From: Nocardia nova NBRC 15556
Lineage (GTDB): Bacteria; Actinomycetota; Actinomycetes; Mycobacteriales; Mycobacteriaceae
Direction of reading: 5' to 3'
Length of the DNA stretch: 32,918 nt
NCBI RefSeq assembly: GCF_001613005.1
Contig: NZ_BDBN01000099.1
Location: 1 to 32,918, forward strand
This document shows, in pieces, positions 1-6,971 of the stretch (position 1 is the first letter of the stretch; each line of letters starts with the position of its first letter). The notes under the pieces are model-generated. The model was not told the origin of the DNA and did not search any database. It was given only the letters and a program-made list of their open reading frames with translations. The translations under genes were made by a program, and so were the position numbers.

Positions 1-290
1 GGTCCGAGCTCGCGGCGGCCGTGCGCGGGACCGCGCGGAGTCTGGCCGCCGCGGCGCCGGGCGCCTCGGTGGAGGTGCGGGTGCCGCCCTTCGTGGCGGT
101 GCAATGTATCGAGGGGCCGCGGCACACCCGGGGGACGCCGCCGAATGTGGTGGAGACCGACCCGCGGACGTGGTTGCTGCTCGCGACCGGACTGCTGGAT
201 TTCGACGCCGCGGTGGATTCGGGGGCGTTGAGCGCCTCCGGAATCCGGGCGGGGGAGTTGGCCCGCTGGCTGCCGCTGGTCGCGCTGTGA
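1..290 (+). CDS. SCP-like (sterol carrier family) protein, 3' end only
   Basis: The reading frame is open from the left edge of the window, so the 5' part of the gene lies outside; the in-frame GTG at 21 is probably internal. About 95 C-terminal residues are visible, with a segment reading VETDPRTWLLLATGL near the middle. Such a Pro-Arg-Thr-Trp core is typical of the actinobacterial SCP-ortholog domain family, whose M. tuberculosis member Rv0807 lies directly upstream of purF. The same neighbour order holds here, apart from a membrane protein gene in between. Function in the family is not established; lipid binding is only suggested by the fold name. It ends one base before the stop of the convergent membrane protein gene, with no room for a separate terminator. 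Identification rests on the fragment and synteny, so it is moderate. Confidence 0.65.
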   Translation, partial: SELAAAVRGTARSLAAAAPGASVEVRVPPFVAVQCIEGPRHTRGTPPNVVETDPRTWLLLATGLLDFDAAVDSGALSASGIRAGELARWLPLVAL

Positions 291-291
291 C

Positions 292-1632
292 CTAGGCCGG
301 GGCGGGCTCGGTACGATTGATCGGCTTGCGCTCCAACCCTTTTCGGTCGTAGAAGCGCGTTACGACCACGCCGAGCACCACACCGATCGTGAGGCCGAGC
401 ACGGTCATCCAGAAGCCGCGGGTGAAACCGGCCGCGCCGTTGCCGTCGAAATACAGCAGCGAACGCACCGCCAGGAACACCTGGTGCATGGGTTCGAAGG
501 TGGCCAGCCAGCCGAGGTACTTCGGTGTCGCCTCGATCGGAACCGTGCCGCCCGAGGACGGCAGGCCCAGCACGATGAACAGGATCATGTTCACCAGCAG
601 TCCGGCCGAACCGATCGCGGCGAGGATGGAGATACCGGTGAAGCCGACCGCGATGATCGCGAGCACCCCGTAGAGGTACAGCCCCAGCGGATTGTCCAGC
701 GGCATTCCCAATGCCGCGCCGATGCCGAGCAGGATCGCGGAGACCACGACCGCGGCCACCGCCATGACCGCCCATTTGATCAGGAGCGTGCGAAGTCTCG
801 AGACGGGTGTGGCGGGATAGTGCACGTACCACGGCCCGTATTCGGTCGGTATGAAGCCGAGGGCCGAGTCGATCATGGTGTGCACGATCATCGCGCCGAG
901 CATGCCCGCCATCAGCAACAGCAGTGCGTAGAAGAACGCCGTCAGCCCCTGGCCGGAACCGCCGGGCAGGGGATGGAACTCCTGCACCAGGATCTGCAGC
1001 GGTTGCGCGAGGGTGAGGCGGGTCGCACCGGACAATTCGGGGGCCGGTGGGCCGCCCGGCGCCGGGGTGAGCTGAGTCCGCACCTGCTCGGTGAGCTGCT
1101 GTCCCACCTTCTCGTTGATCTGGGGCAGCGCCTGATCCCCGAAACGCACCACGATCTGCGTGGCGTAGGTGCCCGACCGCGGATTGGTCAGCAAGGTGAT
1201 GATCGGCCGCTCGATATCGCCCGGTATGACACTGCCCACACCCAGGATCCCGAGTCGCTTACTGAAATCGCTGGGGATGACTACGGTGCCGTAGACCTGG
1301 CCGTTCTGCATCTGCTGCTGGGCCTCCGGCAGCCCCAGTACGCGCAGATCGATCTGGTCGGCGGGCACAGCCGCACGCAGCCCGTCGGCGACCTGATCGC
1401 CGAAGTTCACGTGTTTCTGCTGGCCGGACGCGCCGAGCGTCTCACCCACATCCTGGTTGACCAGGGCGATCGGGAAGTCGTGCAGATTCCGCTGGGGGTC
1501 GACGACATAGTCGAGATACAGCAGGCCCAACAACGCCGCCACCACTGAGACGACCGCCACAGGGAACATCCATCGAAACGGAATAAGCCGCCGTAGATTT
1601 CGACTTTGTACTGCGGTGTCGATACTCGCCAC
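292..1632 (-). CDS. YhgE/Pip-type (DUF3533-like) polytopic membrane protein
   Basis: A predicted 446-residue membrane protein. A short basic N-terminus (RNLRRLIPFRW) leads into a first membrane helix at about residues 22-43. A roughly 185-residue extracytoplasmic region follows, then about five closely spaced helices between residues 230 and 425. One helix at each side of a large outer domain is the layout of the YhgE/Pip and SNG1-like proteins, distant relatives of ABC-2 permeases. In some actinobacteria and Firmicutes these are linked to export or cell-envelope functions; no substrate can be read from the sequence. The frame stays open to 1884, but that extension would overlap purF, so I chose the GTG at 1632, which places the basic residues just before helix 1. 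No good ribosome site precedes it, and the ATG at 1569 is an alternative. It diverges from purF across about 110 bases. Confidence 0.7.
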   Translation of the reverse strand: MASIDTAVQSRNLRRLIPFRWMFPVAVVSVVAALLGLLYLDYVVDPQRNLHDFPIALVNQDVGETLGASGQQKHVNFGDQVADGLRAAVPADQIDLRVLGLPEAQQQMQNGQVYGTVVIPSDFSKRLGILGVGSVIPGDIERPIITLLTNPRSGTYATQIVVRFGDQALPQINEKVGQQLTEQVRTQLTPAPGGPPAPELSGATRLTLAQPLQILVQEFHPLPGGSGQGLTAFFYALLLLMAGMLGAMIVHTMIDSALGFIPTEYGPWYVHYPATPVSRLRTLLIKWAVMAVAAVVVSAILLGIGAALGMPLDNPLGLYLYGVLAIIAVGFTGISILAAIGSAGLLVNMILFIVLGLPSSGGTVPIEATPKYLGWLATFEPMHQVFLAVRSLLYFDGNGAAGFTRGFWMTVLGLTIGVVLGVVVTRFYDRKGLERKPINRTEPAPA

Positions 1633-1701
1633 GGACGAACCGTAGCAGCAAACAGCTCGCCACCCGGAGGATCCGGACGTGGGTTTCGCGCGGATGACCC
1701 G

Positions 1702-1737
1702 TAGAATGATGAGTGCCCCCCGCCCGACTAACAGGGA
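1702..1737 (+). promoter_or_regulatory. purF -10 element and ribosome binding site
   Basis: TAGAAT at 1702-1707 is a good -10 hexamer; no convincing -35 hexamer lies 16-18 bases upstream. AGGGAG at 1732-1737 is the ribosome site, 7 bases before the GTG at 1745, and it decides the purF start against upstream in-frame starts at 1679 onward. The predicted leader is about 30 bases, too short for a PurR-type or riboswitch leader. Confidence 0.5.
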
Positions 1738-1744
1738 GCAAACG

Positions 1745-3349
1745 GTGACCCACGCCGATCTGTCGATCCCGAAGACCGCCGCCGGCCTAAGCTCCTCCGC
1801 AGTCGACGAGCCTGAGAACGAACCCCGCGAGGAGTGTGGCGTCTTCGGCGTCTGGGCTCCGGGCGAGGATGTGGCCAAGCTCACGTACTACGGCTTGTAC
1901 GCACTGCAGCACCGCGGCCAGGAGGCCGCCGGTATCGCGGTCGCGGACGGCTCGCAGGTACTGGTGTTCAAGGATCTGGGCCTCGTCTCGCAGGTCTTCG
2001 ACGAACAGACGCTGGCGGCGATGCCGGGGCATATCGCCATCGGGCACTGCCGGTACTCCACCACCGGTTCCACCATCTGGGAGAACGCTCAGCCGATCTT
2101 CCGCACCACGGCCGTCGGCACCGGACTTGCGTTGGGACACAACGGAAATCTGGTCAACACCGCCGAGCTGGCGACGCGGGCCCGGGAATTGGGCCTGATC
2201 AACGGCCGCCTGCCGGGCAGTGCGATCACCGCCACGTCGGATTCGGATGTGATGACCGCGCTGCTGGCCCATGCCGCGGCCGACAAGAGCATCGAGCAGG
2301 CGGCCATGGAGTTGCTGCCCACGCTGCGCGGCGCCTTCTGCCTGACCTTCATGGACGAGCACACCCTCTACGCGGCGCGGGATCCGCAGGGTGTGCGGCC
2401 GCTGTGCCTGGGCCGCCTCGACCGCGGCTGGGTGGTTGCCAGCGAGACCGCCGCGCTCGACATCGTGGGCGCCTCGTTCGTCCGGGAGATCGAGCCCGGC
2501 GAACTGCTGGCGATCGACGCCGACGGAGTTCGTTCGCTGCGGTTCGCCAACCCCGAACCCAAGGGTTGTGTCTTCGAATACGTCTATCTGGCTCGGCCGG
2601 ATTCGACGATCGCCGGTCGCTCGGTGCACGCCACCCGGGTCGACATCGGCCGCCGGCTGGCCGCCGAACATCCCGTCGAGGCCGATCTGGTGATTCCGGT
2701 CCCGGAGTCCGGAACGCCGGCCGCGGTCGGTTACGCCCAGGGCTCCGGCGTGCCGTACGGCCAGGGCCTGATGAAGAACGCCTACGTGGGCCGCACCTTC
2801 ATCCAGCCCAGCCAGACCATCCGCCAGCTCGGTATCCGGCTCAAGCTCAACCCACTGCGCGAGGTGATTCGCGGGAAGCGGTTGATCGTGGTCGACGACT
2901 CGATCGTGCGCGGCAACACCCAGCGCGCGCTGATCCGGATGCTGCGCGAGGCCGGGGCGCTGGAGATCCACGTGCGCATCGCCTCCCCGCCGGTGAAGTG
3001 GCCGTGCTTCTACGGCATCGACTTCGCCTCGCCGGCCGAGTTGATCGCCAACGGCGCGGGGCCGGAAATGGCCGAGGGGTCACAGGATTCGGAAGCGGCG
3101 ATGGTCGAAAGCGTGCGACGTTCCATCGGCGCCGACAGCCTCGGCTATATCTCGCTCGAGGGCATGATCGCGGCCACCGAGCAGCCGCGCACCCGCCTGT
3201 GCTGTGCCTGCTTCGACGGCAAGTACCCGATCCCGCTGCCCGATGAGGCTGCCGTCGGCAAGAACGTCCTCGAAGGAATTCTCTCCGGTAAGCCGGAATC
3301 TGAACTCCTGGGCGAGAATGCCAACGCGAGCGCGCTGAGCCGCCCCTGA
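1745..3349 (+). CDS. purF: Amidophosphoribosyltransferase PurF
   Basis: Catalyses the first committed step of purine synthesis: PRPP plus glutamine gives phosphoribosylamine. The 534-residue protein starts at a GTG with a good ribosome site. It has a propeptide of about 30 residues ending in EE before CGVFGVW, so Cys31 would be the N-terminal nucleophile after cleavage, as in the Bacillus-type enzyme. The glutaminase domain shows HRGQEAAG and GHCRYSTTG; the C-terminal domain carries the PRPP motif VVDDSIVRGNT. Cysteines in CVFEYVY, PCFYGID and the final CxxC of RLCCACF match the four ligands of the structural Fe-S cluster of B. subtilis PurF. purM would normally follow directly; here the convergent TetR/hydrolase pair separates them. 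A 14-bp palindrome (CGTCACG/CGTGACG, 3351-3364) and a second hairpin lie just past the stop. Confidence 0.97.
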   Translation: MTHADLSIPKTAAGLSSSAVDEPENEPREECGVFGVWAPGEDVAKLTYYGLYALQHRGQEAAGIAVADGSQVLVFKDLGLVSQVFDEQTLAAMPGHIAIGHCRYSTTGSTIWENAQPIFRTTAVGTGLALGHNGNLVNTAELATRARELGLINGRLPGSAITATSDSDVMTALLAHAAADKSIEQAAMELLPTLRGAFCLTFMDEHTLYAARDPQGVRPLCLGRLDRGWVVASETAALDIVGASFVREIEPGELLAIDADGVRSLRFANPEPKGCVFEYVYLARPDSTIAGRSVHATRVDIGRRLAAEHPVEADLVIPVPESGTPAAVGYAQGSGVPYGQGLMKNAYVGRTFIQPSQTIRQLGIRLKLNPLREVIRGKRLIVVDDSIVRGNTQRALIRMLREAGALEIHVRIASPPVKWPCFYGIDFASPAELIANGAGPEMAEGSQDSEAAMVESVRRSIGADSLGYISLEGMIAATEQPRTRLCCACFDGKYPIPLPDEAAVGKNVLEGILSGKPESELLGENANASALSRP

Positions 3350-3369
3350 GCGTCACGCGTGACGTCGTG

Positions 3370-3397
3370 GCCGGGCCGCTCGTCGTGGCGGTCCGGC
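3370..3397 (+). terminator. Candidate purF terminator hairpin
   Basis: GCCGGGCCGC (3370-3379) can pair with GCGGTCCGGC (3388-3397) across an 8-base loop: ten pairs including one G-U. It lies 20 bases after the purF stop, just past a separate perfect 14-bp palindrome at 3351-3364. There is no T-tract, so termination here is only plausible, and the hairpin could equally serve the convergent TetR gene. Confidence 0.4.
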
Positions 3398-3463
3398 ATG
3401 TGTCATCGAAGATCGAGTCGACTTGGGGCGCACGCACATTCGGTGCCGAACAGGTTCGAGAAC

Positions 3464-4087
3464 CTACAGGCTCGGTGACGTGCTGGGCGGTGTGAGCAAT
3501 CCGCCGAGCATCATCAGAATGCACTGCTCGGCCTCGGCGCCGGCCGCATCCGGATCGTCGGCGTGCGCGACGATCATGCCCGCCTCGGTGATCGCGGCCA
3601 GAATCAATTGGGCCAGGGTCCGGACCGGGACCGCGGGCGCGAGGCCGGACTCGACGGCCAATTCCAGCTGATTGGTGATCAGCCCGAGGCCGTGGCGCGC
3701 TTCCATCTCACGCCAGCCCTGCCAGCCGAGTACCGCAGGGCCGTCGGACATGGCGATCCGGACCGTTTCCGGGCGGCGGCTGATCATGAGGAAGGTGTGC
3801 AGGCCGGTCGCCATCGCGGCCAGCAGATCGGTCGGGTCGGGCAGGGTATCGATCGCATGCCGGACCTCCTCGGTGTTGTCCGCCTCGAGCTGTTCCAGTA
3901 CCGCGATGAACAGGCCGCGCTTGTCGCCGTAGTGATGATGCAGCGCGCCGCGGGTGACACCGGCCGCGGCGACGATCTCCTCCGCCGACACCGCGGAATA
4001 TCCGCGTTCGGCGAACAGCCGCCGCCCGACCGACTCGAGACTCGCCCGCGTCGCGCGTGATCTGTCCTCCTGGCTACGGCGTGGCAT
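3464..4087 (-). CDS. TetR-family transcriptional regulator
   Basis: A 207-residue TetR-type repressor. The N-terminal helix-turn-helix spans about residues 12-58, with the characteristic IVAAAGVTRGALHHHYGDKRGLF stretch (about 38-60) and the FAERGY turn before it. The C-terminal ligand and dimerisation region is typical in length, and its effector cannot be predicted. It is the second gene of a minus-strand pair: its ATG at 4087 lies inside the hydrolase coding region, 14 bases before that gene's stop, so the two are co-translated or coupled. The palindrome in the promoter upstream of the hydrolase is its likely operator, which would make the pair autoregulated. A small inverted repeat (AGGTTC/GAACCT, 3452-3465) overlaps its stop codon. 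Confidence 0.93.
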   Translation of the reverse strand: MPRRSQEDRSRATRASLESVGRRLFAERGYSAVSAEEIVAAAGVTRGALHHHYGDKRGLFIAVLEQLEADNTEEVRHAIDTLPDPTDLLAAMATGLHTFLMISRRPETVRIAMSDGPAVLGWQGWREMEARHGLGLITNQLELAVESGLAPAVPVRTLAQLILAAITEAGMIVAHADDPDAAGAEAEQCILMMLGGLLTPPSTSPSL

Positions 4088-4940
4088 GCAGCCGAGTGAA
4101 CTCCACGATCAACTGGCTGAGCAACTCGGGCTGGTCCTCCGAGATGAAGGTGAGTGAATCCTCGATCGTGTGCAACGTGGCATCAGGCAGATCGTGTGCC
4201 AGCCGCTGCGCGAAATCGAGCCGGAACACCTTGTCCTCGGGGGCCCAGGCCAGCAGCACCGGCAGATCCCACTCGCCGAAAGTGCGTGCGGCCGCGAGGG
4301 TATGGCGCTTGTGGATATCGCGCAGGAACCGGCGCAGATCGGCGCGGATGGCCGCGGAATTGCGGCTCGGCAGCAGGTAGGAATCCGCGATCTCGTGCGG
4401 CAGCGGCTCTTTGGTGACCAACCCGTAGGCGAGGGGCAGCCGCTGCGCCGGCCGGAAGCGCAGGCTCTGCAGAATCGCGGTGAGCAGGCCGGGTACGCGC
4501 GAGAGCCGCGGCAGCGGAGTGAACGGTTGCGGGAAGAACTTCTCGTAGGCGTCGCAGTTGGTGAACACCACGCGCCCGACCCGGCTGCGATCGCGCGACA
4601 GCATGATCTGCGTGATCGCCCCGCCGGTGTCGTTGGCCACCAGGGTGACGTCGGTGAGGTCGAGTTCCCGCAGGAACGCGGCGATCAGATCGGCCGCGCC
4701 GGTCGGGGTGAGGTCGGCGGCCGGCATCGGCTCCGAGTGCGAGCCGAACGGCCAGTCCGGGGTGAGGCAGCGATGCCCGGCGGCGGCGACGTCCGGTACC
4801 ACCTTGCGCCACAGATCGGCGTTGACGAGCAGGCCGTGGACGAACACGACCGGCGAGCCGGAACCGGTGTCGTGATAGCGGATGCGGCCGCCCGGCACGG
4901 CGACGTGTCGAATCGGGCCGAGGCTGGTGCTGATTCCCAT
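4074..4940 (-). CDS. Alpha/beta hydrolase, haloalkane-dehalogenase-like, no catalytic His seen
   Basis: A 288-residue alpha/beta-hydrolase fold protein. The HGLLVNADLW segment forms the oxyanion side, and the nucleophile elbow LVANDTGGA puts Asp104 where haloalkane dehalogenases and epoxide hydrolases have their nucleophilic Asp. WAPEDKVF near residue 236 supplies the usual acid. At the normal catalytic His position, where relatives read xGHFxxED, this protein has DSLTFISEDQPE, with Thr264 in place of His. It may be a diverged enzyme or a ligand-binding relative; substrate unknown. The start at 4940 is chosen because GGAAGG lies 8 bases upstream and homology-like sequence begins there; an upstream in-frame ATG at 5003 falls inside the promoter. 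It is first in an operon with the TetR gene and would be transcribed from the operator-bearing promoter at 4975-5003. Confidence 0.85.
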   Translation of the reverse strand: MGISTSLGPIRHVAVPGGRIRYHDTGSGSPVVFVHGLLVNADLWRKVVPDVAAAGHRCLTPDWPFGSHSEPMPAADLTPTGAADLIAAFLRELDLTDVTLVANDTGGAITQIMLSRDRSRVGRVVFTNCDAYEKFFPQPFTPLPRLSRVPGLLTAILQSLRFRPAQRLPLAYGLVTKEPLPHEIADSYLLPSRNSAAIRADLRRFLRDIHKRHTLAAARTFGEWDLPVLLAWAPEDKVFRLDFAQRLAHDLPDATLHTIEDSLTFISEDQPELLSQLIVEFTRLHATP

Positions 4941-4974
4941 GACATGCCTTCCGGAGTGGGTGTGATGTGTTCCA

Positions 4975-5003
4975 GAGTTACCTACATACCGTATGTATGT
5001 CAA
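4975..5003 (-). promoter_or_regulatory. Promoter of the hydrolase/TetR pair with operator in the spacer
   Basis: Read on the minus strand: TTGACA (5003-4998) is a perfect -35, then a 17-base spacer, then TAACTC (4980-4975) as -10. The spacer is almost filled by the perfect palindrome TACATACCGTATGTA (4983-4997, odd centre). A repressor bound there would block both hexamers. The adjacent TetR gene product is the obvious candidate. Hexamers, spacing and symmetry are all visible; the protein that binds is inferred. Confidence 0.8.
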
Positions 5004-5127
5004 TGGTGGATGTGACGGTAGCCTCGAATCCGTACGTGCAGCCCAATACCGGTGCAGTCTCGTTATCCGGCTCCGGTAGCGTGATCAGGCATCTGTCCGC
5101 CGATTCGGTTTGGAGCTTTCCCGAACA

Positions 5128-6246
5128 ATGACTGAGCAGACCCCGAGTGGTGCCGGTGTGAACGACACCGGCGCCGACGAGGCCCAATCCGGAGGCGCGT
5201 CCTATGCCGCCGCCGGTGTCGACATCGAGGCCGGCGACCGCGCAGTCGAGTTGTTCGCGCCGCTGGCCAAGAAGGCCAGCCGGCCCGAGGTGCAGGGCGG
5301 TCTGGGCGGTTTCGCCGGATTGTTCGCGCTCAAGGGCGGCTACCGGGAACCGCTGCTGGCCGCCTCCACCGACGGTGTGGGCACCAAGATCGCGGTCGCG
5401 CAGGCGCTGGACAAGCACGACACGGTCGGCCTGGACCTGGTCGCCATGGTCGTCGACGATCTGGTCGTCTGTGGCGCGGAACCGCTGTTCCTGCAGGACT
5501 ACATCGCGGTCGGCAAGGTGGTCCCGGAGCGGGTCGCGCAGATCGTCTCCGGTATCGCCGAGGGCTGCATCCAGGCCGGATGTGCGCTGCTGGGCGGCGA
5601 GACGGCCGAGCATCCGGGCATGATGGGCGCCGACGACTACGACATCTCCGCGACCGGCGTCGGCGTCGTGGAAGCGGACGAGGTGCTGGGCCCGGATCGG
5701 GTCCGGCCCGGCGACGTCGTCATCGCGATGGGCTCCTCGGGCCTGCATTCCAACGGCTACAGCCTGGCGCGCCGGGTGCTGCTCGACATCGATCGGATGG
5801 CGCTCACCGGGCACGTCGAGGAATTCGGCCGCACCCTGGGCGAAGAGTTGCTGGAACCTACCAAGATCTATGCCAAGGATTGTCTGGCGCTGATCGCGGA
5901 GACCGATGTGCGCACCTTCGCCCACGTCACCGGCGGCGGGCTGGCGAACAATCTGGCCCGCGTGCTGCCGGCCGGGCTGGTCGCCGAAATCGACCGTGGC
6001 ACCTGGAATCCCGCGCCGATCTTCAAACTGATCGCGCAGCGCGGCCGGGTCGAGCGGGCGGAGATGGAGAAGACCTTCAACATGGGCGTCGGCATGGTCG
6101 CCGTCGTCGCCCCCGAGGATGCCGATCGTGCGCTCGCGGTGCTGACCGCGCGGCATATCGAATGCTGGACCTTGGGATCGGTCAAGAAGGCCAAGGATGC
6201 CGATGCCGCGCGCGTGGCGCTGGTCGGGGAACATCCGAGGTTCTGA
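5128..6246 (+). CDS. purM: Phosphoribosylformylglycinamidine cyclo-ligase PurM (AIR synthetase)
   Basis: ATP-dependent ring closure of FGAM to aminoimidazole ribonucleotide, the fifth step of purine synthesis. The 372-residue protein has the family landmarks SYAAAGVDIEAGD, STDGVGTKI (substrate and ATP binding), VVDDLVVCGAEPLF, GGETAEHPGMM and SSGLHSNGYSL. A non-conserved N-terminal extension of about 25 residues precedes the SYAAAG motif. I chose the ATG at 5128; GGAG at 5112-5115 is rather far upstream (12 bases), and an in-frame TTG at 5110 would overlap it. TAGCGT at 5077-5082 could be its -10. It has its own promoter region because the hydrolase/TetR pair diverges from it. The stop is followed by a hairpin at 6259-6291. 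Confidence 0.97.
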   Translation: MTEQTPSGAGVNDTGADEAQSGGASYAAAGVDIEAGDRAVELFAPLAKKASRPEVQGGLGGFAGLFALKGGYREPLLAASTDGVGTKIAVAQALDKHDTVGLDLVAMVVDDLVVCGAEPLFLQDYIAVGKVVPERVAQIVSGIAEGCIQAGCALLGGETAEHPGMMGADDYDISATGVGVVEADEVLGPDRVRPGDVVIAMGSSGLHSNGYSLARRVLLDIDRMALTGHVEEFGRTLGEELLEPTKIYAKDCLALIAETDVRTFAHVTGGGLANNLARVLPAGLVAEIDRGTWNPAPIFKLIAQRGRVERAEMEKTFNMGVGMVAVVAPEDADRALAVLTARHIECWTLGSVKKAKDADAARVALVGEHPRF

Positions 6247-6258
6247 GCGGACACATCG

Positions 6259-6291
6259 ACGCCTCCTCGCACGGTTCGGGCGGGGAGGCGT
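6259..6291 (+). terminator. Candidate purM terminator hairpin
   Basis: ACGCCTCC (6259-6266) pairs perfectly with GGAGGCGT (6284-6291) across a 17-base loop, 12 bases after the purM stop. The following TGTCGTCTC is only weakly T-rich. The loop is long, so this is a moderate candidate. Confidence 0.45.
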
Positions 6292-6423
6292 TGTCGTCTC
6301 GGGAGGCGTCGTGTCGGGGGTCGCTAACGACGCGCTCACGGGTTGCCCACGGCACCACTCCGGGGCGCTCGGACGGCGAAGCGTCTACCGTGCGCGACGG
6401 TGGAAATCGGAGCAATCCGAACT

Positions 6424-6470
6424 CGGGTAATGCCGCCCTGGGTATCGGTGATACCTGCGGCGGCAACCCG
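6424..6470. ncRNA. Nested long hairpin, candidate structured RNA
   Basis: Three successive perfect helices are nested: CGGGT/ACCCG, GCCGCC/GGCGGC and GGTATC/GATACC, with a GGT apical loop. They are separated by small internal loops (AAT opposite A, CTG opposite TGC), giving 17 pairs in 47 bases. No T-tract follows on either strand, so it is not an ordinary terminator. I do not recognise the family. It could be a small RNA element, a 3'-UTR stabilising structure of purM, or a DNA-level palindrome; the strand cannot be decided. Confidence 0.45.
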
Positions 6471-6535
6471 TACTACGAGCCCTCATCGAGGTGGGGATCG
6501 GTCGATCTATCGGCCGAAACGCTGCCGACGTGCGA

Positions 6536-6562
6536 AGGGGGAGGCCCCTCAGGCCTCCCCCT
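6536..6562 (-). terminator. Terminator of DUF3073 gene
   Basis: AGGGGGAGGCC (6536-6546) and GGCCTCCCCCT (6552-6562) form a perfect 11-bp stem with a 5-base loop. It lies 17 bases past the stop of the minus-strand DUF3073 gene. The downstream minus-strand sequence is not T-rich, but stem strength and position support a terminator. Confidence 0.7.
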
Positions 6563-6579
6563 GCATACGTCGATCCGAG

Positions 6580-6786
6580 TCAGCGGCGCCAGTCGTCGTA
6601 GTCCTCATCTTCCTCCCAGCGCTTGAGCGATTCGTCCGAATCGTGCTCTTCGGACAGCACACCGCTCCGCCGGGGGGAGTGCCCCGACAGCTCGCGCTGA
6701 AGGCTCGCGAAGTCGGTCGACGGCGAGCTGTACTTCAGCTCGCGTGCAACCTTGGTCTGCTTTGCCTTAGCCCGGCCACGGCCCAT
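6580..6786 (-). CDS. DUF3073 family small protein
   Basis: A 68-residue protein beginning MGRGRAKAKQTKVARELKY, the basic start typical of the actinobacterial DUF3073 family. It continues through SPSTDFASLQREL to an acidic end rich in Asp, Glu and Trp (RWEEDEDYDDWRR). The charge split, Lys/Arg first and Asp/Glu last, is striking. Function is unknown. The M. tuberculosis relative, Rv0810c, likewise sits after purM on the opposite strand. The start at 6786 is supported by GAGGGGG 6-12 bases upstream. The frame is open further upstream, but that part is low-complexity and includes the promoter. A strong hairpin follows the stop. Confidence 0.9.
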   Translation of the reverse strand: MGRGRAKAKQTKVARELKYSSPSTDFASLQRELSGHSPRRSGVLSEEHDSDESLKRWEEDEDYDDWRR

Positions 6787-6856
6787 GGCTGACCCCCTCG
6801 CGTCACTGCGGGGCGGCCTGGGGTGGTTGGCGGCCCCGTTCGAATTAATAATCTTC

Positions 6857-6882
6857 CTGACAGACACTTTAGCGTGTGTCAG
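6857..6882 (-). promoter_or_regulatory. DUF3073 promoter region with inverted repeat
   Basis: On the minus strand TAAAGT (6871-6866) can act as -10, giving a leader of about 70 bases. It sits inside an interrupted inverted repeat, CTGAC(AG)ACAC facing GTGTGTCAG, whose halves lie at 6857-6867 and 6874-6882. A repressor binding the repeat would cover the -10. No -35 of good quality was found. Confidence 0.4.
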
Positions 6883-6971
6883 GCGGTCGCGCTTCCAGGA
6901 GTCGGTGAAGACTCCGGAACGTCCACCGTTCGCGGGGCCGTCGAGCGGGGGTTCGCCGAAATGGTGAGCTT

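Larger units (their letters stand above)
6247..6535. other. Gene-free region between purM and DUF3073
   Basis: No reading frame here has a credible start site and length. The stretch holds the purM hairpin (6259-6291), a long nested hairpin (6424-6470) and a smaller one (CGGTCGAT/ATCGGCCG, near 6496-6513, one wobble pair), ending at the DUF3073 terminator. Both flanking genes point inward, so the nested hairpin is not a 5' leader of either. Confidence 0.6.

Noticed and set aside
484..1548. Long plus-strand open frame opposite the YhgE-type gene
   Set aside because: High-GC antisense frame with Arg/Gln/His-rich, low-complexity translation and no ribosome site; the minus-strand membrane protein explains the sequence.
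6390..6440. Stretch GGTGGAAATCGG...CCGCC resembling part of a cobalamin riboswitch
   Set aside because: The conserved B12-box and the remaining paired elements are missing, and no gene lies downstream in the right orientation.
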